Shown piece by piece: positions 1 through 5,606 of a DNA stretch of 5,606 nt. Position 1 is the first letter of the stretch. The number at the start of each line of letters is the position of its first letter. The DNA comes from Clostridiaceae bacterium. Lineage in GTDB: Bacteria > Bacillota > Clostridia > Saccharofermentanales > DTU023. A program made the position numbers and the translations under genes. The stretch spans positions 1 to 5,606 of the forward strand of contig JAAZJV010000133.1 of assembly GCA_012800135.1 (NCBI GenBank). The letters are read 5' to 3'. Below the pieces are notes generated by a model that was not told the origin of the DNA, did no database searches, and saw only the letters and a list, made by a program, of their open reading frames with translations.

Positions 1-1313
1 ACGATAGCAATCACATTTACAAATGGCGCACCAAGATACAATCCCGGAGTAGACATCGCCTGATAGGGAAGCGCTGATAACACAGCGATAAACGCCATCT
101 TCAAAGACTCAATAATTTTTTTTACTCTCTTATTCCAGTCACACACCGCCAATGATTTAGAAAATATAAAGCGATCATCAAATCGCGCCTTGCCTGAATC
201 CAAACTGTGCCATGTGTTAAATAGCACGTAATTCTCAGGTTCGAGGCTGCTTTCGAGACTCGTTACCGATCTTGTCATCAATATCATGCCGCTTATCGTA
301 AGGCTCATCCAAAACCCTCGACTCCAGACCGAAAACGGGTCAAGAATAAGCAAAAAAGAACCGACAAAGCCTAGTGTGTTAGCATGATCGCGCCGTCGTC
401 GAGCATAAGGATCAATCCACAAAAGCGCCTGCATAATCGTTGCCCGAGCGATACCCGTTCCCCACCCGGCAAGAAGACCGGGTATCCAAATCGCACCTAG
501 AATAATGAGACGCTCACGCTTCGCATTTCGTACAGTATGCCGTGCGAAGCGTCGAACAGGAAGTAGAAAGAAATAGAGGTGTGATCCGGAAACGCTGGTA
601 AGATGAGCAATACCGGATGCGCGAAAAAGGTATTTTTCTTCATCCGATAACAGCTGTGTATCTCCCATTGTCAAAGATGCTGTTACTGCGCCCTCTAAGT
701 CTTCAAAGAGATGCTCGCACTGTCGGTAAACTAAAGACCGAACCTTATCAGGAAAGCGCGCAACCTTATGAAACCATTGATCCTGCCGTTTAACGCTTCC
801 CGATCTTAAAATACCCGAATGCGAAGCGCCGCATGACCAGAGCCATAATTTTTGCGAAGCCGTTCCCGGATTACGCAAAGAGGATGCGAGGCGAAGCTCT
901 GCATATCCTTTCACGACATCACCACGTCGAGCAGGCAATTTCATATAAAGCATCACAAAAGAACCGTCCTCTAATCGAATTTTATGAAATTTTCCTCGCG
1001 AAAAAATAGAGCAGTAATCGGATTGACTTCTAGCCGAAGTGAGCTTCTTATTGTTCGACAGAAAGTAATTTATATGATTCGTTGACGCCCCTAGAATTTG
1101 CAACTCCGATTCCAAAACCGGCGCTCCGGGATCTATAACAACACCCCTAATCCGATACACACCCTCAGGTCTCTGTAAAACCGAACCTTCAAGATAAAAT
1201 CGCGTTAATAAGAAAGACAGTGACGTCATTAACGCAAATATCCATATGCCGTACCGCACAAAGTGAATACGGAAACTTGGGCACTCATTATCTTGTTCTT
1301 GATGTGTGTTCAT
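1..1313 (-). CDS. comEC: ComEC/Rec2 competence channel, N-terminal part (runs off left edge)
   Basis: ComEC forms the inner-membrane channel that passes single-stranded DNA into the cell during natural transformation. Reading from the ATG at 1313 gives 437 codons with no stop before the left edge. Residues about 19-34 form a hydrophobic helix, followed by a soluble region to about 160 that should be the OB-fold part. The competence domain is clear. It has the family motif SGIAHLTSVSGSH at 233-245, then GTGIARATIMQ, a DPFSVWSRGFWMSL stretch ending near 337, and SALPYQ at 413-418 followed by a PFVNVIAI segment. ComEC is usually 700-800 residues, so the rest of the channel and any metallo-beta-lactamase-like domain lie outside the window. 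Start choice is uncertain: an in-frame ATG at 1328 is also possible (stop upstream at 1370-1368), and neither has a good ribosome site. A hydrophilic stretch at about 343-403 looks longer than usual. It is transcribed divergently from the PRPP-synthetase pair. Confidence 0.9.
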   Translation of the reverse strand, partial: MNTHQEQDNECPSFRIHFVRYGIWIFALMTSLSFLLTRFYLEGSVLQRPEGVYRIRGVVIDPGAPVLESELQILGASTNHINYFLSNNKKLTSARSQSDYCSIFSRGKFHKIRLEDGSFVMLYMKLPARRGDVVKGYAELRLASSLRNPGTASQKLWLWSCGASHSGILRSGSVKRQDQWFHKVARFPDKVRSLVYRQCEHLFEDLEGAVTASLTMGDTQLLSDEEKYLFRASGIAHLTSVSGSHLYFFLLPVRRFARHTVRNAKRERLIILGAIWIPGLLAGWGTGIARATIMQALLWIDPYARRRRDHANTLGFVGSFLLILDPFSVWSRGFWMSLTISGMILMTRSVTSLESSLEPENYVLFNTWHSLDSGKARFDDRFIFSKSLAVCDWNKRVKKIIESLKMAFIAVLSALPYQAMSTPGLYLGAPFVNVIAI

Positions 1314-1397
1314 AAGGTCATAGTACATAGAGATAAGTGCATGAATATCTTTACTTTCCCCCTTAGACTACCTTTAGCAGTCAAATTGTCGAAGAAC

Positions 1398-1426
1398 GTG
1401 TCACAATCCTTTTTTCCTGTTATAAT
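1398..1426 (+). promoter_or_regulatory. Extended -10 SigA-type promoter of the PRPP-synthetase operon
   Basis: A perfect -10 box TATAAT lies at 1421-1426 and is preceded by TG at 1418-1419, giving an extended -10. A -35-like GTGTCA (4 of 6 matches to TTGACA) sits at 1398-1403 with a 17-bp spacer. Transcription would begin near 1433, so the leader before the ATG at 1447 is only about 14 nt and holds little more than the ribosome site. That leaves no room for a leader riboswitch or a purine-type attenuator on this operon. No convincing promoter for the divergent comEC gene was found in the same interval. Confidence 0.75.
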
Positions 1427-1435
1427 CGAATTGAC

Positions 1436-1442
1436 GGGAGGA
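1436..1442 (+). promoter_or_regulatory. Ribosome binding site of the first PRPP-synthetase-like gene
   Basis: GGGAGGA ends 4 nt before the ATG at 1447, supporting that start. With the predicted transcription start near 1433, this site lies almost at the 5' end of the mRNA. Confidence 0.8.
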
Positions 1443-1446
1443 ACAT

Positions 1447-2712
1447 ATGGATCATCTCGCTTTTCCTGCGGATCAGTCAGTTAAAAATTTATTTGGAGAC
1501 GAACCTCCGCTTGAGTCGTATGGACCCATCGCTCTTATCACTGAACAGATGGAGCCGGCATTCGCCGAACGAGTCAATCATCAGCTCAGTCTTCGCCGGC
1601 ACGCCATGCTGAAAGAACAGCCTGATTTAGAATTTGTTCCCGGCTACGTGCGCAAAGAATACCGCAAACGGTGTGACCTTTCACGTTTCAGTTCCGGTGA
1701 AGGCAAGGCCGTTCTGCTTGACTCTGTACGCGGTCACGATCTTTATATATTGACGGATGTTCTAAATTGTGGCGCCACGTATCGTCGCTACGGAAAGGAA
1801 GTTTCCATTGCTCCTGACGAGCATTTTCAGGATTTGGCACGCATTGTACTGAGCGCACGCGATTCTGCGACGCGCATTAACGTGATCATGCCTTATCTCT
1901 ACGAAGGACGCCGCTACCATCGCAAAGGACGGGAATCTCTCGACTGTGCCATGATGTTGCGTCAGCTCTTTGAGTTAGGCATTGACAACTTCATAACGTT
2001 CGATGCTCGTGATGCTCGCGTCGCCAACGCAGTTCCGCGTTACAATTTTGAATCTTTCCCTACGTCATACCAGACAATTCGTACCCTATTGGATAAGATT
2101 CAAGATCTTGTCATTGATCGCGACCACATGATGATTGTCAGTCCTGATGAATCGAGTATCAGTCGAAGCATCTTTTATGCGTCTTCTATGAAACTTCCTT
2201 TGGGCATCTTTTATTTAAGGCACGACTTCAAATTGATCGGAGGTAAAACGGTTCGCTCCAGTACGCGCACTTATCTCGGCGACTCTCCTGAAGGAAAAGA
2301 TATCTTGATCGTATCCGACCTCTTGGATAGCGGCAACGAATTCATCGCGTGTGCCACTGCTCTTAAAGCGCGCGGTGCTCGTAGAATTATATGCGCTGCT
2401 TCATTCGCTCAATTTACAGAAGGTATCGCGGCGATGCGTCAGGCTTGGGAAAATGGTGTCGTTGAACGCGTCTTTACGACGGACATGACCTATCGATCGC
2501 CGGAGCTTCTATCATCACCCTGGTATACGAGCATCCCCATGGCAGACGATCTTGCACTGCTTATCACGGCGTTGAACCATGATGCCTCGCTCTCACGTCT
2601 CTTAGCACCTGCGAAGCGTATCGCAACGCTTGTGAAACGTCACACAACCCGTGTCGGTGCGCGCAGAAGTCTTGATCATCGTCAGATTTCGTTTTCAGAT
2701 CTTCAACAATAA
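1447..2712 (+). CDS. PRPP-synthetase paralogue with lost catalytic residues (putative pseudoenzyme)
   Basis: This 421-residue protein belongs to the ribose-phosphate pyrophosphokinase family, which makes PRPP from ribose 5-phosphate and ATP in the cytoplasm. Fold motifs are intact: RFSSGEGK at 80-87, SVRGHDLYIL at 93-102, MPYLYE at 148-153 and VSPD at 231-234. By eye, about half its residues match the next gene. Compared with that gene and with canonical enzymes, key positions are changed. The Arg-Gln ATP pair is Arg-Arg (155-156). The metal/ATP-binding His of the FD-x-H motif is Arg188. The flexible-loop Lys and Arg are Leu257 and His259. The first Asp of the PRPP loop is Ser290 (VSDLLDSGNEF). 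It also carries a basic C-terminal tail of about 20 residues. The reading frame is undisrupted, has a strong ribosome site and is first in the operon, so it is probably expressed. I infer a regulatory or structural subunit for the downstream enzyme; altered substrate use is the alternative. It ends with tandem TAA stops. Confidence 0.85.
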   Translation: MDHLAFPADQSVKNLFGDEPPLESYGPIALITEQMEPAFAERVNHQLSLRRHAMLKEQPDLEFVPGYVRKEYRKRCDLSRFSSGEGKAVLLDSVRGHDLYILTDVLNCGATYRRYGKEVSIAPDEHFQDLARIVLSARDSATRINVIMPYLYEGRRYHRKGRESLDCAMMLRQLFELGIDNFITFDARDARVANAVPRYNFESFPTSYQTIRTLLDKIQDLVIDRDHMMIVSPDESSISRSIFYASSMKLPLGIFYLRHDFKLIGGKTVRSSTRTYLGDSPEGKDILIVSDLLDSGNEFIACATALKARGARRIICAASFAQFTEGIAAMRQAWENGVVERVFTTDMTYRSPELLSSPWYTSIPMADDLALLITALNHDASLSRLLAPAKRIATLVKRHTTRVGARRSLDHRQISFSDLQQ

Positions 2713-2713
2713 T

Positions 2714-2722
2714 AAAGAGGAG
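2714..2722 (+). promoter_or_regulatory. Ribosome binding site fixing the prs start
   Basis: AAAGAGGAG lies 6 nt before the ATG at 2729. This favours 2729 over an in-frame ATG at 2651, which lies deep inside the upstream gene and would add 26 unconserved residues. Confidence 0.8.
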
Positions 2723-2728
2723 CATCTC

Positions 2729-3952
2729 ATGAATCGATATTCTTCAGAAACCTCAACTTATCAAAACGACAGCAACTATTTTACCTATAACCAATACGGC
2801 GACAACCCCATGTTACCTTTGGCGCCGATCGGTCTTATCGCTCTAAAAGGCGCAGTAACCCTTTCGCAAGAAATCAATGAAAGCTTACTTACGCGCCGCC
2901 AATCTTATCTCGATGAAAATCAGCAAACTGATGCCGTACCGGGTTTCATCCGTGAAGACTACCACGTTCCGGTCAGCACACTTCGTTTTTCCTCCGGTGA
3001 AGGAAAAGCCGTCGTAGAACGCACAGTGCGCGGCCACGATCTCTATATAATCTGTGACGTGACGAACCACTCCATCTCCTATGCGATGCGGGGCAAAACG
3101 AACTATATGAGCCCGGACGATCATTATCAAGACCTCAAACGCGTAATTCTTGCTTGTTCAGGCAAAGCGCGTCGCATCAATGTCATCATGCCTTATCTTT
3201 ATGAGAGTCGTCAGCATCGCCGCAACTCGCGAGAATCGCTCGACTGCGCTCACATGCTTGAAGAGCTTGATGAACTTGGCGTCAGCAACGTCATCACGTT
3301 TGACGTGCATGACGACCGCGTATCGAATGCTGCACCAACGGTTGGCTTTGAAAACGTTCCGACGTCGTACCAGATTCTGGGCAAAATGATTGAATCGATT
3401 CCCGATCTGTGTTTTGAACACGACAAGACGATGGTCATCAGCCCTGATGAAGGCGCGATCTCACGCACCATGTTCTACGCATCGGTACTCGGTGTTCCTT
3501 TGGGTACTTTTTATAAGAGACGGGATTACACCGTTGTACGAGATGGTCGGAATCCGATCATCGCACACGAATTTTTGGGCGGATCGGTAGATGGCCGTGA
3601 TGCCATCCTCATCGATGACATCATTTCCTCTGGAGAATCCATGTTGGATATTGCAAGGACGCTGAAGAAAAATGGCGCTCGTCGTATCCTTTGCGGAGCG
3701 ACATTCGGCCTTTTTGCAAATGGTCTCGAGTCTTTTAATACAGCCTACGAAGAAGGCACAATTGACGCCGTTTTCTGTACAAATTTGATTTATCGTTCAC
3801 CAGAATTGCTCGCAACGCCTTGGTACTACGATGTCAATATGTCGCGTTTTCTGGCGCTGATCATTGACGCTTTAAATCATAACGCGTCGCTGTCTACCCT
3901 ACTCGATTCTACGGATAAAATCCGCGAATTGCTCAATGAACGAAACTTGTAA
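2729..3952 (+). CDS. prs: Ribose-phosphate pyrophosphokinase (PRPP synthetase), long clostridial type
   Basis: This enzyme transfers pyrophosphate from ATP to ribose 5-phosphate, giving PRPP for purine, pyrimidine, NAD, histidine and tryptophan synthesis. The 407-residue protein has the whole family set in order: RFSSGEGK (86-93), VRGHDLYI (100-107), SPDDHYQDLKRV (about 128-139), Arg161-Gln162 of the ATP site, FDVHD with the metal-binding His194, ISPDEG (237-242), the flexible-loop YKRRDY with Lys263 and Arg265, and the PRPP loop LIDDIISSGES (294-304) with both Asp residues. It is longer than classic Prs (about 315 residues), with some 50 extra N-terminal residues before RFSSGEG. I recall this architecture as a separate clostridial branch. 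It follows its degenerate paralogue after 16 bp in one operon and ends about 60 bp before a terminator. Catalytic activity is inferred from residues. Whether this is the cell's only PRPP synthetase cannot be seen here. Confidence 0.93.
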   Translation: MNRYSSETSTYQNDSNYFTYNQYGDNPMLPLAPIGLIALKGAVTLSQEINESLLTRRQSYLDENQQTDAVPGFIREDYHVPVSTLRFSSGEGKAVVERTVRGHDLYIICDVTNHSISYAMRGKTNYMSPDDHYQDLKRVILACSGKARRINVIMPYLYESRQHRRNSRESLDCAHMLEELDELGVSNVITFDVHDDRVSNAAPTVGFENVPTSYQILGKMIESIPDLCFEHDKTMVISPDEGAISRTMFYASVLGVPLGTFYKRRDYTVVRDGRNPIIAHEFLGGSVDGRDAILIDDIISSGESMLDIARTLKKNGARRILCGATFGLFANGLESFNTAYEEGTIDAVFCTNLIYRSPELLATPWYYDVNMSRFLALIIDALNHNASLSTLLDSTDKIRELLNERNL

Positions 3953-4013
3953 AACTAACCCTGCCACATCAGGTCGAAGTCATAAATAGACCAAACGATA
4001 CTTCAAATAAAAG

Positions 4014-4049
4014 ACGAGAAGCTGCACATAAAATAGCCTCTCGTTTTTT
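4014..4049. terminator. Bidirectional intrinsic terminator between converging genes
   Basis: ACGAGA (4014-4019) pairs with TCTCGT (4039-4044), and GCT (4021-4023) pairs with AGC (4035-4037), leaving an 11-nt loop. On the plus strand the 4020/4038 position is an A-C mismatch and the stem is followed by six T. On the minus strand that position becomes a G-U wobble, giving a continuous 10-bp stem followed by CTTTTATTT. It can therefore serve both the prs operon and the converging acyltransferase gene, which stops at 4108. Confidence 0.85.
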
Positions 4050-4107
4050 AGTTTACTCTGAACGTTTTAAATGTATTGACCGTATAGTGATTCTATCCGA
4101 CCATATA

Positions 4108-4791
4108 TTAAAGACGTTCTGTGCGCCGAACGATCTGCCCTTGATTTTTATGGATGGTATAGGCCGGCATAGAAACACGAACACACGACACAGGATAGAC
4201 CATAGCGTGCTCGCACAACATAACACCGGGATTGAGAACGGCATTACACCCCACCTCAACGTGTTCAGCTAGGATCGCACCCATCTTCCGAAGGCCTGTC
4301 TCTATATTGTGTCCTTCATAATGAATAACGATATTTTCTCGATCAGCTCGCAAGTTGGACGTTATAGAACCAGCGCCCATGTGTGCGTGTGACGCCAGAA
4401 TGCTGTCGCCAATGTAATTGTAATGCGGCGCTTCTACGTGCTCTACAAAAATAGAATTCTTAAGCTCTGTCGAATTGCCGACCACAGAGTTCGGACCGAC
4501 ATAGACATTGCCGCGAATAAAAGCGCCCGGACGGATCTCCGTCCCCTCACCGATAATCACAGGTCCATCAATTGTGACATAATCCCAAATTTTCGCTGAA
4601 CGCGCGACCCAAACATCCGATCCGCGAAGCTCGTAATGATCATCTGAAAGCAGCGAACCTTGATGACGTATAAATTCGCCGATCGATGGCAGCATCGTCC
4701 ACGGGTAACGATGCAATGCAAAAAAAGGAGCGATCATCTCATCTCCTCGGAGATGAAAAAAATGATGCGTCTCAAGATTAGTAATGGACAT
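4108..4791 (-). CDS. GlmU-like left-handed beta-helix acyltransferase, stand-alone
   Basis: This 227-residue protein resembles the C-terminal acetyltransferase half of GlmU, which acetylates glucosamine 1-phosphate on the way to UDP-GlcNAc. After a non-repeat N-terminal part (1 to about 58), hexapeptide turns run from about 60 to 144 (for example VIIGEGTEIRPGAFI and VYVGPNSVVG) and again from about 171 to 215. The stretch ELKNSIF, EAPHYNYIGD and HMGAGSITSN matches the GlmU active-site region. His123 falls where E. coli GlmU has its catalytic His363. No nucleotidyltransferase (uridylyltransferase) domain is present, so this is half the usual length of about 450 residues. Proteins of this size are often labelled UDP-GlcNAc pyrophosphorylase in Clostridia, but this sequence lacks that domain. 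The true acyl acceptor is uncertain. The start is fixed by an excellent ribosome site. The gene converges on the prs operon. Confidence 0.85.
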   Translation of the reverse strand: MSITNLETHHFFHLRGDEMIAPFFALHRYPWTMLPSIGEFIRHQGSLLSDDHYELRGSDVWVARSAKIWDYVTIDGPVIIGEGTEIRPGAFIRGNVYVGPNSVVGNSTELKNSIFVEHVEAPHYNYIGDSILASHAHMGAGSITSNLRADRENIVIHYEGHNIETGLRKMGAILAEHVEVGCNAVLNPGVMLCEHAMVYPVSCVRVSMPAYTIHKNQGQIVRRTERL

Positions 4792-4796
4792 CTAGG

Positions 4797-4803
4797 CCTC
4801 CTT
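4797..4803 (-). promoter_or_regulatory. Strong ribosome binding site of the acyltransferase
   Basis: On the minus strand AAGGAGG lies 5 nt before the ATG at 4791. It overlaps the last codons of a short open frame that ends in TAG directly against that ATG. Confidence 0.9.
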
Positions 4804-4842
4804 ATATCGAAGCTCTTGAAACACTCTACGCATTTCAGAAAC

Positions 4843-4866
4843 AAAAAAGAGAATGCGAATTTTCTC
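4843..4866 (-). promoter_or_regulatory. Possible attenuator hairpin in the acyltransferase leader
   Basis: Within the roughly 150-nt leader, GAGAA (4866-4862) can pair with TTCTC (4853-4849), directly followed by six T (4848-4843), like a weak intrinsic terminator. Two competing pairings exist. CGCATT (4857-4852) pairs with AATGCG (4834-4829). The stretch TTTTGAACACTC (about 4907-4896) pairs with GAGTGTTTCAAGA farther downstream with one bulge, enclosing the whole element. The stem is short, so this is only a candidate and matches no riboswitch class I recognise. Confidence 0.3.
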
Positions 4867-4948
4867 ACGTTGCTCAAAGAAACGATCTGTCTAAGGAGTG
4901 TTCAAAACGAAACAAACTAAAATAAGATACGATTCTTTTCACATCCAT

Positions 4949-4977
4949 AGTGTAGCTGTTTTATCTCGACTTATCAA
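4949..4977 (-). promoter_or_regulatory. SigA-type promoter of the acyltransferase gene
   Basis: On the minus strand TTGATA (4977-4972, 5 of 6 matches) is followed after exactly 17 bp by TACACT (4954-4949, 4 of 6 matches). Transcription would start near 4942, about 150 nt before the ATG at 4791. This placement, just after the upstream gene's terminator, makes it the obvious promoter for this gene. Confidence 0.55.
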
Positions 4978-5020
4978 AAGATGCTGCATTCAGCAGATAA
5001 CGCACGTGTTAGAAATCTCC

Positions 5021-5065
5021 ATAAATAAAAATCAGCCGCTGGTGAAGTTGCACCAACAGCTGATT
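5021..5065 (-). terminator. Intrinsic terminator of the right-edge gene
   Basis: On the minus strand a 15-bp stem (5065-5051 with 5044-5030) closes a 6-nt loop and is followed by a T-rich tail (TTTTTATTTAT, 5031-5021). All stem positions pair on this strand, with two G-U wobbles. On the plus strand the same two positions are C-A mismatches, which shows the element was selected for the minus transcript. It lies about 90 nt after the stop at 5154. Confidence 0.85.
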
Positions 5066-5153
5066 CTAAACTAGATAAAAACAAAGCGGCTAATACAGTT
5101 AATAAAACTGTTTAGTGGCATGCTTTTGATACCGGCGCAATTTTGGCAACACA

Positions 5154-5606
5154 CTATTCAAATTTTTCTATAACCCTATCATAGGCTAGGTGCGCAAAAT
5201 CCAGAATCAGCTCTTCATCCGCCGGTTCCATCCATCCGCCGCTATCCGGCGGTACAAACTCTACGGATACGGTCAAAACAATGCCGTCTTTTACGAGTAT
5301 GTAGACATTTTCTTTGGAGATTAAAGCGCGTTTTCCCAAACCTTCTATTTCGCGCGGGTCAGATAAGACTATGTTCATTGTAGATAACGCAGACATCTGA
5401 TCACCCCAGTCATAGATCCAGATGTTAACCTCTCCGTCACAAAACCCTTTTATTTCCGCCTCATACAGAAGATATCGTGCACCATCAGAGTTCTCTATGG
5501 GATGAACATCACCCACTTTAATGTTCATGCCAAAATACGCTTCCAACTCTTCGACGGTAAAAAGCTCTCCGACTTTAGGCAAGATGACCGGTTCTTGGTC
5601 ACTTGG
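5154..5606 (-). CDS. Unrecognised, probably exported protein, C-terminal 150 residues (runs off right edge)
   Basis: The frame is open to the right edge, so the 5' end is outside the window. A TTG at 5582 could be called as a start but has no ribosome site, and the frame continues upstream of it (PSDQEPVILPKV). I therefore treat the gene as partial. I do not recognise a specific family. The visible part is acidic, with a Pro/Ser-containing lead-in, then ELFTVEELEAYFG, a middle with an EGLGKRALIS turn followed by a hydrophobic VYILVKDGIVLTVSVEF strand pair, and a C-terminal helix (ADEELILDFAHLAYDRVIEKF). That order (GLG-x-A turn, two strands, final amphipathic helix) recalls small lipoproteins of the DUF3558 type, so an N-terminal lipoprotein signal beyond the edge would be expected. 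This is inference. No membrane segment is visible in this part. Confidence 0.75.
   Translation of the reverse strand, partial: PSDQEPVILPKVGELFTVEELEAYFGMNIKVGDVHPIENSDGARYLLYEAEIKGFCDGEVNIWIYDWGDQMSALSTMNIVLSDPREIEGLGKRALISKENVYILVKDGIVLTVSVEFVPPDSGGWMEPADEELILDFAHLAYDRVIEKFE

Larger units (their letters stand above)
4792..5153. other. 362-bp intergenic region with terminator, promoter and leader
   Basis: No convincing protein gene lies here. Reading leftwards on the minus strand it holds the 3' untranslated part of the right-edge gene, with a small hairpin (ACAGTT at 5095-5100 pairing with AACTGT at 5106-5111), then a strong terminator at 5021-5065, then a promoter at 4949-4977, then the leader of the acyltransferase. 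Only short frames are present, such as a 32-codon frame from 4890 to 4792 with no usable start except an internal ATG at 4833. Confidence 0.6.

Noticed and set aside
1356..1384. TTGACT at 1384-1379 (minus) as a -35 box for comEC.
   Set aside because: At 16-18 bp spacing the -10 position is G-rich (GGGGAA) and does not resemble TATAAT.
1263..1484. Plus-strand 73-codon frame across the comEC start and the prs promoter.
   Set aside because: It is antisense to the start of comEC, covers the -35/-10 region and overlaps the well-supported start at 1447 in another frame.
2885..3590. Several 66-87 codon frames on both strands inside prs.
   Set aside because: They are alternative-frame shadows of a strongly conserved gene and have no ribosome sites or recognisable motifs.
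4053..4272. Overlapping short frames on both strands at the 3' end of the acyltransferase gene.
   Set aside because: They are shadows of the acyltransferase frame and their sequences look non-protein-like.
4660..4920. Plus-strand 86-codon frame over the acyltransferase start and leader.
   Set aside because: It is antisense to the strong ribosome site and start, with no promoter or ribosome site of its own.
4874..4948. A 24-codon minus-strand frame beginning MDVKRIVSYF and ending at CTT TGA, which a prfB-like +1 shift would join to the 32-codon frame abutting the acyltransferase start (about 51 residues in total).
   Set aside because: Its ATG lies directly after the predicted -10 box and upstream of the expected transcription start. 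It has no ribosome site, and there is no Shine-Dalgarno-like stimulator before the CTT TGA. Coincidence is more likely.
5154..5582. TTG at 5582 as the start of the right-edge gene.
   Set aside because: There is no ribosome site before it and the frame stays open to the window edge with protein-like residues, so the true start lies outside.

Overview
The window reads as chromosomal DNA of a low-to-mid-GC Bacillota, most likely a clostridial lineage. The grounds are the long (about 400-residue) type of PRPP synthetase that I know from Clostridia, strong AGGAGG-like ribosome sites, SigA-type promoters, and a ComEC competence channel beside a PRPP synthetase and a GlmU-like acyltransferase. The genus cannot be fixed from this sequence. 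There is no sign of a mobile element, CRISPR array, rRNA or tRNA.

Layout. Positions 1-1313 (minus) hold the first 437 codons of a ComEC/Rec2 DNA-uptake channel that continues past the left edge. A roughly 120-bp divergent intergenic region carries a good extended -10 promoter pointing right. It drives two tandem PRPP-synthetase family genes (1447-2712 and 2729-3952, 16 bp apart), which end at a bidirectional terminator at 4014-4049. Converging on that terminator from the right is a lone left-handed beta-helix acyltransferase resembling the C-terminal half of GlmU (4108-4791, minus). It has its own promoter about 150 bp upstream and a foldable leader. A terminator at 5021-5065 then separates it from the 3' part of an unrecognised, probably exported protein (5154 to the right edge, minus).

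The main observation is the PRPP-synthetase pair. The downstream copy keeps the catalytic residues of the family. The upstream copy keeps the fold motifs but has replaced the metal/ATP-binding His, both basic residues of the catalytic flexible loop, the Gln of the Arg-Gln ATP pair and the first Asp of the PRPP loop. The pair therefore looks like an active enzyme co-expressed with a pseudoenzyme partner. This resembles in principle the PRPP synthetase-associated proteins of animals, but here it forms a bacterial operon. PRPP synthesis and UDP-GlcNAc synthesis genes (glmU-prs) are also neighbours in Bacillus, so the nearby GlmU-like gene fits a known association.
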